Part shown: piece after piece, positions 1 through 5,798 of the stretch
Position numbering within the stretch: position 1 is the first letter of the stretch
Layout of the letters: each line of letters starts with the position of its first letter
Source: Gammaproteobacteria bacterium
Lineage (GTDB): Bacteria; Pseudomonadota; Gammaproteobacteria; HK1
Reading direction: 5' to 3'
Assembly: GCA_022822245.1 (NCBI GenBank)
Contig: JAJECB010000422.1
Coordinates: 1-9,613, forward strand
Length of the DNA: 9,613 bases
Program-made: the position numbers and the translations under genes
Notes under the pieces: model-generated
What the model was told of the DNA's origin: nothing
Databases searched by the model: none
Seen by the model: the letters and a program-made list of their open reading frames with translations, nothing else

Positions 1-426
1 GCCCAGACGCCGCCTTCGACCCAAACCACGGGTTGCCCATGGCACGCACCATAGGTGCCAAGCCCTACGTTGTCAAGCCTCCTTCAACCCGCCGCCTGCA
101 CGACCCCGCGCCCAACCCTCGCCAAAATGAGAATTGCTGCAGTCGCGTCCCATGAGAGGCGAGCCTGAACGAGGGGTCCCGGCCCACGAGCCCGGTCGCG
201 GTCGCGCTCGGGAGGGGAATCGGTCCGCTCATGGTGGTTCTTCCTCGCGAACGGCGGTCCGTGCGAGGGCCGGACCATCCCGCGGCGGTGTCAATCGGCC
301 CGCGCCCGTTGGCGTGGCCCGCGAGGCTCGCGCACAATGAACGCTGCGGCCCGGAATCCGGTCGCCGACCGGACCGCAACCCCGGCGCGCGCTTCCCGTC
401 CACCCGACCGCTTCGAGGAGACCGAC
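1..426. other. Non-coding leader region upstream of the NIPSNAP gene
   Basis: I see no convincing gene in this stretch. The reading frames open here on either strand give arginine- and proline-rich translations with no recognisable domain, as expected of chance frames in high-GC DNA. The first 150 bases are somewhat less GC-rich than the rest, with TTGTCA at about 71-76 and an AT-rich patch at 122-136. This could be the edge of an upstream transcription unit or a regulatory region. A frame open from 337 runs into the NIPSNAP gene, but residues before position 427 do not resemble that family. The stretch also holds the possible promoter listed separately. Confidence 0.5.
309..338 (+). promoter_or_regulatory. 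Possible sigma70-type promoter for the NIPSNAP gene
   Basis: TTGGCG at 309-314 (4 of 6 matches to TTGACA) and CACAAT at 333-338 (4 of 6 matches to TATAAT) are separated by 18 bases. The predicted transcript would start near 345, giving a leader of about 80 nt before the ATG at 427. In DNA of this GC content such matches can arise by chance, so this is only a candidate. Confidence 0.3.
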
Positions 427-759
427 ATGCTGTTCGACGTCCGCACCTACACCTGCCGCCCCGGCAGCATCCGCAAGCAGATGGAGCTCTACGAGGAGAT
501 GGGCTGGGAGCCCCAGCGGCGCAATCTCGGCGAGCCCCTCTTCTACGGCGCCTGCGAGACGGGCGATCCGAACAAGTACGTCCACATCTGGGTCTACGAG
601 AACGCGGGGGACCGGGAGACGAAGCGGGCCGCGATGATGGCCGACCCGGACTGGCAGAAGTACCTCGCGGCGAGCGCCGAGGCGGGCTGGCTCATCGCCC
701 AGGAGAACAAGCTGATGGTGAACGCGCCGTTCTTCGAGTCGAGCGTCAGGCCGAAGTAG
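427..759 (+). CDS. NIPSNAP family protein
   Basis: A 110-residue protein with the look of a NIPSNAP-domain (dimeric alpha/beta-barrel fold) protein. It starts MLFDVRTYTCRPG, which matches the family's opening strand (usually E/D-x-R-x-Y-x-x-x-PG). It has the typical middle (LGEPLFYG, then YVHIWVYENAGDRE) and ends with a helix containing W76 and a beta strand ENKLMVNAPFF. The length is normal for a single-domain bacterial member. The start at 427 is preferred over an in-frame ATG at 337 because GAGGAG at 415-420 lies six bases upstream and the family homology begins here. The biochemical role of bacterial NIPSNAP proteins is poorly defined; they are often found beside catabolic genes. The 3' end overlaps the convergent hydrolase gene by 14 bases. 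Family assignment is good; function is unknown. Confidence 0.85.
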   Translation: MLFDVRTYTCRPGSIRKQMELYEEMGWEPQRRNLGEPLFYGACETGDPNKYVHIWVYENAGDRETKRAAMMADPDWQKYLAASAEAGWLIAQENKLMVNAPFFESSVRPK

Positions 760-1636
760 GCGCACCCTCGCGGCGGTCGAGGAGCGCGAGGAGGCAGCGG
801 TTGAACGCCTCCGCCCCCTCGTAGGGGGCCCAGTGGCCGGCGCCCTCGACGATCTCGATGGGGAGGTCGGGGTCGAATCGCCGGAGCAGCGCCTCGCGCT
901 CGTCGCGGGCGGGAAGGAACGGGTCCCGCCCCCCCCAGACCGCGCCGAGGCGGGCGCGGACCGCGGGGAGCGCCTCGAGGAGGATCGACGTAACCGCCGA
1001 GGTGTGGGACCGGATGCGGATCTTCCCCGCGTTGCGGACCTGCGCCTCCAGGGCGAGCTCGTCCGCGTTCGCGGCGTCCGCGAAGAGGAGGGTCACCATG
1101 TTGTGCCGGTGGACCTCCTCCCGCAGCTCGTCCTCCGTCATCTCCGGCTCCGGCCTGCGGAGCCGCCCCGGCCCCGCGAAGTCGAGCCCGAGCCCGGAGG
1201 CCCCGACCATCGTGAACGTCGCGACCTGGGTCCCGAGCCGGGCCGCGGCGTGCGCCCCGACCATCGAGCCGAAGGAGAAGCCGACGATGTGCACGGGCTC
1301 GGAGCGCCCGAGGAGCCCCTCGATGCCGGAGGCGATGATCGTGCCGCTGATGCGAACCAGGTCCTCGACCGGCTCCATCACCGGGGGGAGGCCGGAGTCG
1401 CCCATGCCGGGGAGGTCCGCCGCGAATACCCGGTAGCGGTTCCGGAGGGCCGGGATGTTCCGCACCCAGTGCATCCAGGACCCGGTCCCGCCGTTGAGGA
1501 GCACCACGGCCGGCCCCGCCTCGCCCCAGCGGCGCCACGCGGTGTGGTGGTCGCCGAGACGGGGCTCGAAGCGCGCCCCCTCGGCCTCCATCCGGTCGAG
1601 GTGCGCCGCCGCCTCCTCGCGGGAGTCGATTCTCAT
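746..1636 (-). CDS. Alpha/beta hydrolase (alpha/beta-hydrolase fold superfamily)
   Basis: A 296-residue cytoplasmic enzyme of the alpha/beta hydrolase superfamily with no signal peptide. The oxyanion-hole strand-loop is NGGTGSWMHW (48-57). The next strand gives DLPGMGDSG (74-82). The nucleophile elbow is GFSFGS, with Ser121 as the likely nucleophile. Asp238 in GGRDPF and His268 in GAGHWAPYE complete the triad, so the enzyme looks catalytically intact. A lid region falls at about 150-215. The start ATG at 1636 has no strong Shine-Dalgarno sequence. The gene is third in a minus-strand cluster, 111 bases after the selenoprotein gene, so it may be co-transcribed or may use its own promoter. Substrate cannot be read from sequence; ester, lactone or C-C bond hydrolysis are all possible. 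It ends in a convergent 14-base overlap with the NIPSNAP gene. Confidence 0.9.
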   Translation of the reverse strand: MRIDSREEAAAHLDRMEAEGARFEPRLGDHHTAWRRWGEAGPAVVLLNGGTGSWMHWVRNIPALRNRYRVFAADLPGMGDSGLPPVMEPVEDLVRISGTIIASGIEGLLGRSEPVHIVGFSFGSMVGAHAAARLGTQVATFTMVGASGLGLDFAGPGRLRRPEPEMTEDELREEVHRHNMVTLLFADAANADELALEAQVRNAGKIRIRSHTSAVTSILLEALPAVRARLGAVWGGRDPFLPARDEREALLRRFDPDLPIEIVEGAGHWAPYEGAEAFNRCLLALLDRREGAPTSA

Positions 1637-1747
1637 GGGCGAGACCGGGGACGGGGCCGAGGCCGGTGGGCGGCGCGTGAAACGCGGGGGTCGGCGGTCA
1701 CCGGGCGGTGCGCGTTCAGGGACGGCCGGGGGCGACGGCGGCTGGCG

Positions 1748-2311
1748 TCAGGCGCGGAGGAGAAGCCCGAGGCTCCGCTCCAGGACCGCCTCCGCCTGCC
1801 GCTCGAGCGCCGTATCCGAAGCGCTGCTGATCGGGTGCTCCATCACCGCGAAGGGGTAGTCGGGGACGCCGAGCACCCGCCGCATCTCGTCCGCCGCGCT
1901 CACGAACCGGTCGGTCATGATCCCGATCGCGGGGACCCCGCGCCGCTCGGTGAGGATCGCGTCGTGCAGACTGCACGACGAGCAGCTCCCTCAGTCCCCG
2001 ACCCCGGCGATCGCCGCGCTCCACTCCGCCGCCTCCTCCATGAGGGCGGGCTCGGCCGGGGCGCTGAAGCTCTTCTTGGTCCGGAGCACCACCTCCGCCG
2101 CCCCGTACCGGGTGCGAAGGAGGGTCGCGAGGTGGGCGAAGAACGGGGCGGTCCCCTTCTTGCCGTTCGAGATGATGCCGACGGTGGCCCCCTCGAGCCC
2201 CGCGAGCCGGGGGGCGAGGGCGAAGCCGGCCGCGCCCTCCTCGAAAGTCGGATCGAGCACGCGCAGGGTCACCGGGTCGTCCTCCTCGTCCGAATTCTCA
2301 TCGGAGTCCAT
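1748..2311 (-). CDS. UGSC family selenoprotein (in-frame UGA read as selenocysteine)
   Basis: The first 106 codons, from the ATG at 2311, stop at an in-frame TGA (1991-1993). Reading on gives Sec-GSCSSCSLHDAILTE and 80 post-Sec residues, ending LERSLGLLLRA at a TGA at 1748-1750. The full protein is 187 aa with Sec107, Cys110 and Cys113, a U-x-x-C redox-type motif. The part before the UGA matches the UGSC family as I know it: VLDPT (18-22), APRLAGLEGATVGIISNGKK (33-52), a KKSFSAPA stretch (79-86), then GVGD before Sec. The part after it also matches (SLHDA, GVPAIGIMTDRF, LGVPDYPFAVMEHP). A perfect hairpin follows the UGA (see SECIS entry). Residues 1-13 are acidic and not family-like, so translation might instead start at the GTG of residue 14 or continue from upstream. 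Reaction unknown; a thiol/selenol redox role is inferred. Expression would need selA, selB, selC and selD elsewhere in the genome; none is in this window. Confidence 0.9.
1960..1993 (-). promoter_or_regulatory. Bacterial SECIS element next to the Sec UGA codon
   Basis: On the minus strand the UGA (1993-1991) is followed by 10 nt and then a perfect 9-bp stem. CGTCGTGCA (1980-1972) pairs with TGCACGACG (1968-1960) across a GTC triloop (1971-1969). The loop begins with G, 20 nt after the UGA. This fits the known bacterial SECIS pattern: a stem-loop within the coding region just after the UGA, with a guanine in the apical loop that SelB recognises. The apical part, GCAGTCTGC, closely resembles the upper stem-loop of E. 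coli fdhF as I remember it (GCAGGTCTGC). A palindrome this good in exactly this place is strong evidence that the UGA is recoded. Confidence 0.88.
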
Positions 2312-2324
2312 GTCGGCAATCCGG

Positions 2325-2377
2325 TCCTCGTTCTCATTCGTATCCGCATCCGCGTCCGTATCCTAATCCGCGTCCGT
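2325..2377 (-). repeat. Degenerate hexanucleotide repeat encoding an acidic linker
   Basis: On the minus strand this is a run of six-base units close to GGAYRC (GGACGC, GGATTA, GGATAC, GGACGC, GGATGC, GGATAC), decaying into GAATGA, GAACGA and GGACCG. In the frame of the flanking genes it encodes alternating Asp-Ala/Asp-Thr and then Asn-Glu residues. The only stop is the TAG at 2365-2363, made where one unit reads GGATTA instead of GGATAC or GGATGC. The six-base period means that gain or loss of units keeps the frame. It lies exactly between the DGLPVVPPT gene and the selenoprotein start. Confidence 0.75.
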
Positions 2378-3427
2378 CGGCGGCGGTTCGCAGTCGAGGC
2401 ACGCCCCGACCGCGAGGGTCACCGCCCGGCTCTTGTCCCCGAGCCAGGGCGGGATGACCGCCCCGAACCCGCCCGCCGGCCCGCCCGCCGCGACGAGCAG
2501 GAGGTGATCGGGGTCCGGGAGGGCGCGGTACTCGCGGTCGCCGCGCTCGCCCACGACCTCGCCCTTGCCGACCGTCGCCCATTCGCGGCGGTGGATGCGG
2601 GCCCGCTCGAAGAGGCGCGCCTGCACGTCCGCGCGCGACCAGCCGGCGGCCGCGAAGTGGTCCCGGAGCTGGGGCGGCATGACGATCGCGTAGTTCCCGG
2701 GCCAGATCGAGTACTGGCGCATGTTGGCCCGGATCTCCGCCGCGAAGGTCTCGAGGATCTCCTCGGGCTCGGTGGTCCACTCGTTCATGATCTGGCGGGG
2801 TGCCCCCGCCGCCATCACGGTGACCGCGGAGGCGCCGTCCGGCACCCCGCGCGCCGCCGCGAGCGGCTCCCACGGGGACCCTTCCTCGTCCTCGGCGATG
2901 CAGAAGCTGAACTTCCCGGGATGCCCGAGGGTCGAGCGGTCGATGCCGCCCGGGCGGACGTCGAAGAGGTTGATGAGGCAAAGGCGAATCGCGCGCCCGA
3001 CGACCGCGCTCGCCCGGTCGCTGTTGCCGAGGGCGTTGAACGTGCCCTCCATGCCGAGCCGGAGCCGCTCGTCGCCGTTGATGACGATGAAGGCGGCGCA
3101 GCCCCCGGTGCTCGCGGTCGCCCCGTGGACGGAGAACTCGTCGCGGAGCATGGCGGAGAGGGCCGTCACGATGACCGGGAAGTGGAGCGGGAGGCCGCCC
3201 GCCATCACCGCGTTGACCGCGACCTTCTCGGCCGTCACCGCGCGGGCGCGGACGGGCTCGACGCCGATGACGTGCTCGGGGGGCATCAGCGCCGCTTCGA
3301 GGCAGGCCGCAACCGCGTCCTCGGTGGGGGGCACGACGGGAAGCCCGTCCGTCCAGCCGCGGCTGTGGAAGAGCTCCTGAACGGCGGCGAAGTCGGGGGC
3401 GTCGTGGACGGTGGATGCGAGCTCCAT
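2363..3427 (-). CDS. DGLPVVPPT-motif protein of unknown function, partner of the UGSC selenoprotein
   Basis: A 354-residue protein (from the ATG at 3427) with no signal peptide or membrane segment. I recognise the N-terminal pattern VQELFHSRGWTDGLPVVPPT (DGLPVVPPT at 27-35), which I recall in uncharacterised proteins found near UGSC-type genes. I know of no assigned reaction. Other visible features are MPPEHVIG (about 48-55), VNAVMAGGLPLHFPVI (about 71-86), STGGCAAFIVINGD (about 106-119, Cys110), GHPGKFSFCIAEDEE (about 168-182) and a C-terminal CLDC (Cys343, Cys346) just before an acidic tail, EPPPTDAD. The CLDC pair could be redox-active or metal-binding. A TTG start at 3454 would add nine residues; ATG was preferred as the commoner start codon and because the extension has no family look. 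Neither start has a well-placed Shine-Dalgarno sequence. It lies directly upstream of, and in the same frame as, the selenoprotein, separated by one TAG and 17 sense codons. Confidence 0.82.
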   Translation of the reverse strand: MELASTVHDAPDFAAVQELFHSRGWTDGLPVVPPTEDAVAACLEAALMPPEHVIGVEPVRARAVTAEKVAVNAVMAGGLPLHFPVIVTALSAMLRDEFSVHGATASTGGCAAFIVINGDERLRLGMEGTFNALGNSDRASAVVGRAIRLCLINLFDVRPGGIDRSTLGHPGKFSFCIAEDEEGSPWEPLAAARGVPDGASAVTVMAAGAPRQIMNEWTTEPEEILETFAAEIRANMRQYSIWPGNYAIVMPPQLRDHFAAAGWSRADVQARLFERARIHRREWATVGKGEVVGERGDREYRALPDPDHLLLVAAGGPAGGFGAVIPPWLGDKSRAVTLAVGACLDCEPPPTDAD

Positions 3428-3481
3428 GGCGGTCGGCGCGGACTCCGGTGGCAAGCGAGGGCCGTACTCTACCCGACCGCC

Positions 3482-3513
3482 GGGAAATCGGGGTCAGGGG
3501 AAATCGGGGTCGG
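3482..3513 (+). repeat. 16-bp direct tandem duplication at the edge of repeat copy A
   Basis: Two adjacent 16-base units, at 3482-3497 and 3498-3513, both read GGGAAATCGGGGTC followed by AG or GG. The second unit is the outer arm of the REPIN-like element that follows. The duplication looks like a local slippage or insertion scar of the element's end. Confidence 0.6.
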
Positions 3514-3583
3514 AACGGGTTTTCCGGCGCGGTGGCGCGCGCCGGCCGGGAAATGGGAATCCACGCCGACCCCAATTTTCGCC
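3498..3583 (-). repeat. REPIN-like dispersed palindromic repeat, copy A (degenerate)
   Basis: The outer arms are GAAATCGGGGTCGG (3500-3513) and CCGACCCCAATTTTC (3566-3580), which are imperfectly complementary. The stretch 3517-3536 is a 20-base exact match to the reverse complement of 4720-4739 in copy B. The similarity continues on both sides across about 90 bases, so copies A and B are the same element in opposite orientations. Copy A has more mismatches between its arms and looks older. The arms with a GGGGTC(A/G)GA core resemble REP sequences mobilised by TnpA-REP (RAYT) transposases. No transposase gene is in this window. Confidence 0.72.
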
Positions 3584-3747
3584 CTGGGCGCGGTTGCGGC
3601 GCGTCCTTGCGCGGGCGCCGTCTCCGGGGCGATGCTGTCGGCCCACCTTCGGTATCGTCGCGGCGCCGTGTCCGGTCCCGCCCCGGGCCGCCTGCGCCGG
3701 CGATCGGAATGCGGCGTGATGCACGGCACCCCCGGACAGGCGCTCTC

Positions 3748-4659
3748 GTGAGAGGCCCGAGCCGCCCCCGCTCGGCGGGCGTCGGTATCGCGTTCATGGT
3801 GGCCGCGAGCGCGGTGGTGACCTTGAACGACGCTACGGTGAAGTGGCTCTCGGCCGAGCTGCCGGTCGGCGAGATCGTGTGTCTCCGGGCCGTGGTGGCC
3901 TTCGTCCTCGGCCTCTACCTCGTCCGGCGCGAGCAGGGACGCCTGACCTTCCGGGTCTCCTCGCCGCGCCTCCAGCTTCTCCGCGGACTCCTCGCAACGG
4001 GCGGAATGCTCCTGTTCGTGCTGGGACTGCGCCACCTGCCGCTCGCCGATGCGGTGGCGATCCTCTTCGCCGCGCCGCTCTTCTCCTTCGTGCTGGCGTT
4101 GCTCCTGCTCGGCGAGAGGCCGAGCGTGCGGAGGGCCGTTGCCGCGCTCGCGGGCTTCGCGGGAATCGTGGTGATGTCGCGCCCGGGCACGGCGCACTTC
4201 ACCTGGCTCCTGCTCCTGCCCCTCGGCGCGGCCCTCTGCGGAGGCGTGAGAGAGATCCTCACCCGGCACCTCAGCCATCACGACCCCTCTTCCTCGACCT
4301 TCCTCGTCGGCTCCGCGGTGGTTGCCCTCGCCTCGCTCTCGAGCGTCGCCTTCGGCTGGGATCCTCCGAGCGCCCGGCAGCTCCTGCTCCTCGCGCTCGC
4401 CGGGGTGCTGGTCGGATTCGCCGAGTACTTCATGATCGAGGCGTTCCGCCACGCCGAGGTGACCCTCGTCGCGCCCTTCATCTACACCAGCCTGGTCTGG
4501 GCGTCGCTGGTCGGATTCCTGGTCTTCGGTACCGTTCCCGCCCCCGCGGTCATCGCCGGAGCGGCCCTCATCATCGCGAGCGGTCTCTACCTCTTCCATG
4601 CCGAGACCGCGGGCGGGGCGAGGGCGCGCCGGCCCCGCCGCCGGGCAGGGCGCAACTGA
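3748..4659 (+). CDS. EamA/DMT family transporter (drug/metabolite exporter-like)
   Basis: A 303-residue, very hydrophobic inner-membrane protein with the two-repeat, about ten-helix layout of EamA-domain permeases. Repeat 1 starts GIAFMVAASAVVTLNDATVKWL and includes the typical motifs EIVCLRAVVAFVLGL, LLRGLLATGGMLLFVLGLRHLPLADAVAILFAAPLF and LGERPSVRRAVAALAGFAGIVVM. Repeat 2 runs from HFTWLLLLPLGAALCGGVREILTRHL to VTLVAPFIYTSLVWASLVGFLVFGTVP and ends AALIIASGLYLFH, followed by a basic cytoplasmic tail. Length is normal for the family. The GTG at 3748 is chosen because AGG lies seven bases upstream and the first helix follows at once; ATG at 3709 is an in-frame alternative that adds 13 residues without a good Shine-Dalgarno sequence. 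Relatives export amino acids, nucleosides or drugs; the substrate here is unknown. The gene stands alone, flanked by the two repeat copies. Confidence 0.9.
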   Translation: MRGPSRPRSAGVGIAFMVAASAVVTLNDATVKWLSAELPVGEIVCLRAVVAFVLGLYLVRREQGRLTFRVSSPRLQLLRGLLATGGMLLFVLGLRHLPLADAVAILFAAPLFSFVLALLLLGERPSVRRAVAALAGFAGIVVMSRPGTAHFTWLLLLPLGAALCGGVREILTRHLSHHDPSSSTFLVGSAVVALASLSSVAFGWDPPSARQLLLLALAGVLVGFAEYFMIEAFRHAEVTLVAPFIYTSLVWASLVGFLVFGTVPAPAVIAGAALIIASGLYLFHAETAGGARARRPRRRAGRN

Positions 4660-4669
4660 CACCCATCCC

Positions 4670-4761
4670 CCAACGAAAATGGGGTCGGAGTGGGCTTTCT
4701 CACTTCTCGGTCGGCTCGTGCCACCGCGCCGGAAAACCCACTCTGACCCCATTTTCGTTGG
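4670..4761 (+). repeat. REPIN-like dispersed palindromic repeat, copy B
   Basis: Two 25-base arms, 4670-4694 and 4737-4761, are complementary at 24 of 25 positions. Each carries the core AAAATGGGGTC(A/G)GAGTGGG on its own strand and is bounded by CCAACG. The 42-base centre is shared with copy A. The whole could fold into a long cruciform or hairpin. In the transcript it follows the EamA gene by 10 bases, so it may also affect termination or mRNA stability there, although there is no U-tract. The structure matches REP doublets (REPINs) as known in proteobacteria. Confidence 0.82.
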
Positions 4762-4783
4762 CTCGATGCCCCTCCCCGCTCGT

Positions 4784-4810
4784 TTGATACCCCCTGCCCA
4801 CTGTGATAAA
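4784..4810 (+). promoter_or_regulatory. Possible promoter for the amino-acid transport operon
   Basis: TTGATA (4784-4789) and GATAAA (4805-4810, preceded by TGT as in an extended -10) are separated by 15 bases. This is the most promoter-like stretch between repeat copy B and the binding-protein gene, and is AT-rich for this genome. The leader would be about 115 nt. The spacer is short, so confidence is low. Confidence 0.3.
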
Positions 4811-4933
4811 GGTCGGGACGGTCCATGGCATTGGCCGCGACCCCAGGGTCTCGAAAGAGTCCCGAAGGTCGCGGCGCCTCGCCCCGGCTCCGGCAGCCTC
4901 CGGGCCGTCAGTCCCCAAGAAAGGAGAACCCGT

Positions 4934-5776
4934 ATGAAGCTCGTATCCCGCAGACTTACCCTCGCCGCCGCCGCCCTGCTCGTCGCCGGCTTCGGCTCAT
5001 CGGCATCCGCCGCGGACATCATGGTTCCCATGGAGGGCAAGAGCGCGCTTGTCGATCAGATCAAGGCCAACGGAGAGCTCAGGGTCGGCGTCGCGATCGC
5101 TCCGCCGTGGCTCGGCCAGGACCCGAACAACAGCGAGTACTTCGGGGCCGCCTTCGAGATCGGCCAGCGGGTCGCGTCGGAGCTCGGGGTGGGCGTCTCT
5201 CCGATCTCCTCGGGCTGGGACGTGATCATCGCCGGCATCCAGGGCAATCAGTTCGAGATCGCCATCGCCCCGCTCTTCGCGACGGAGAAGCGCCGCAAGG
5301 TGGTCGACTTCGTCAACTGGACCGAAGCCGGCACCTGCTACATCGTGCTCAAGGACAGCCCGATCATGACCTTCGAGGACATGAACCAGCCGGGCGTTCG
5401 CATCGGCACCTACACCGGCACCGGCACCGAGCACGGCATCGTCGCCAAGTACACCGAGGCGACCATCGACAGCATCGTGCAGCAGGTGAGCGGCGCCCAC
5501 CGGATCGAGGACGTGCTCACCAAGCGCATCGACGTTGCCCCGATCGACGACGCCCTCGCCTTCGTCATGGAGGCGGAGTACGCGGAGATCCGGATCATCC
5601 CGGAGAGCGCGGAGCACTGCATCAACAACTCCGACATCCCCTTCCCGATCGGCATGGCCTTCAACTACGGCGATCCGGAGTTCAAGGCGTTCCTCGAGTC
5701 GATCGTCGCCGACATGCAGGACCAGATTGCCGCGTCGCTCATCAAGTACAGCGACCCGCGGTACATCAAGCAGTAG
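4934..5776 (+). CDS. Polar amino-acid ABC transporter substrate-binding protein
   Basis: A 280-residue periplasmic solute-binding protein of family 3 (SBP_bac_3). A Sec signal peptide is clear: basic n-region MKLVSRR, hydrophobic core LTLAAAALLVAGF, and cleavage after ASA at about residue 26. The mature protein has family landmarks: IKANGELRVGVAIAPPWLG (43-61), FEIGQRVASELG (74-85), QFEIAIAPLFATEKRRKVVDFVNW (106-129), a hinge-type strand VRIGTYTGTGTE (155-166), IDVAPIDDALAF (199-210) and a C-terminal helix. Cys135 and Cys229 could form a disulfide. The start is fixed by AAGGAG (4921-4926) seven bases before the ATG, the best ribosome site in the window, which suits a protein needed in excess. 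It is first in the importer operon. The ligand is not readable; the family mostly binds polar amino acids, opines or related small molecules. Confidence 0.93.
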   Translation: MKLVSRRLTLAAAALLVAGFGSSASAADIMVPMEGKSALVDQIKANGELRVGVAIAPPWLGQDPNNSEYFGAAFEIGQRVASELGVGVSPISSGWDVIIAGIQGNQFEIAIAPLFATEKRRKVVDFVNWTEAGTCYIVLKDSPIMTFEDMNQPGVRIGTYTGTGTEHGIVAKYTEATIDSIVQQVSGAHRIEDVLTKRIDVAPIDDALAFVMEAEYAEIRIIPESAEHCINNSDIPFPIGMAFNYGDPEFKAFLESIVADMQDQIAASLIKYSDPRYIKQ

Positions 5777-5798
5777 TCAAGGGTCCGGTTCGGCTCCG

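Larger units (their letters stand above)
3428..3747. other. Divergent intergenic region with repeat copy A
   Basis: This region separates the minus-strand DGLPVVPPT/selenoprotein cluster from the + strand EamA transporter. It must hold promoters for both directions, but I could not pick a convincing -35/-10 pair. About 100 bases of it are REPIN-like copy A and a short tandem duplication. The remaining 150 bases, up to the transporter, are very GC-rich with no recognisable gene. Confidence 0.5.

Noticed and set aside
1991..1993. The UGA as a nonsense mutation making a pseudogene
   Set aside because: The frame stays open for 80 codons with family-like protein, the UGA is at the family's Sec position, and a well-placed perfect hairpin follows. 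A random mutation would not bring a SECIS element with it.
1716..2024. A separate 102-codon minus-strand frame covering the 3' half of the selenoprotein
   Set aside because: It is in a different frame, with an Arg/Gly/Pro-rich translation. The true continuation of the selenoprotein through the UGA explains this region.
2363..2365. The UAG between the two minus-strand genes read as pyrrolysine
   Set aside because: Pyrrolysine is restricted to few lineages and enzymes, mainly methylamine methyltransferases. The codon is in an acidic linker rather than an active site, and an ATG follows 17 codons later. Termination with reinitiation or a split fusion is simpler.
833..3751. A 972-codon open frame on the + strand opposite the hydrolase, selenoprotein and DGLPVVPPT genes
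   Set aside because: Its translation is rich in Arg, Gly, Pro, Glu and His with no domain, and it mirrors three recognisable genes on the other strand. Long antisense frames are common in very GC-rich DNA.
3498..4761. The two palindromic repeats as terminal inverted repeats of a composite transposon carrying the EamA gene
   Set aside because: Each copy is itself a complete palindrome, there is no transposase between them and no target-site duplication was seen. Independent REPIN-like copies fit better.
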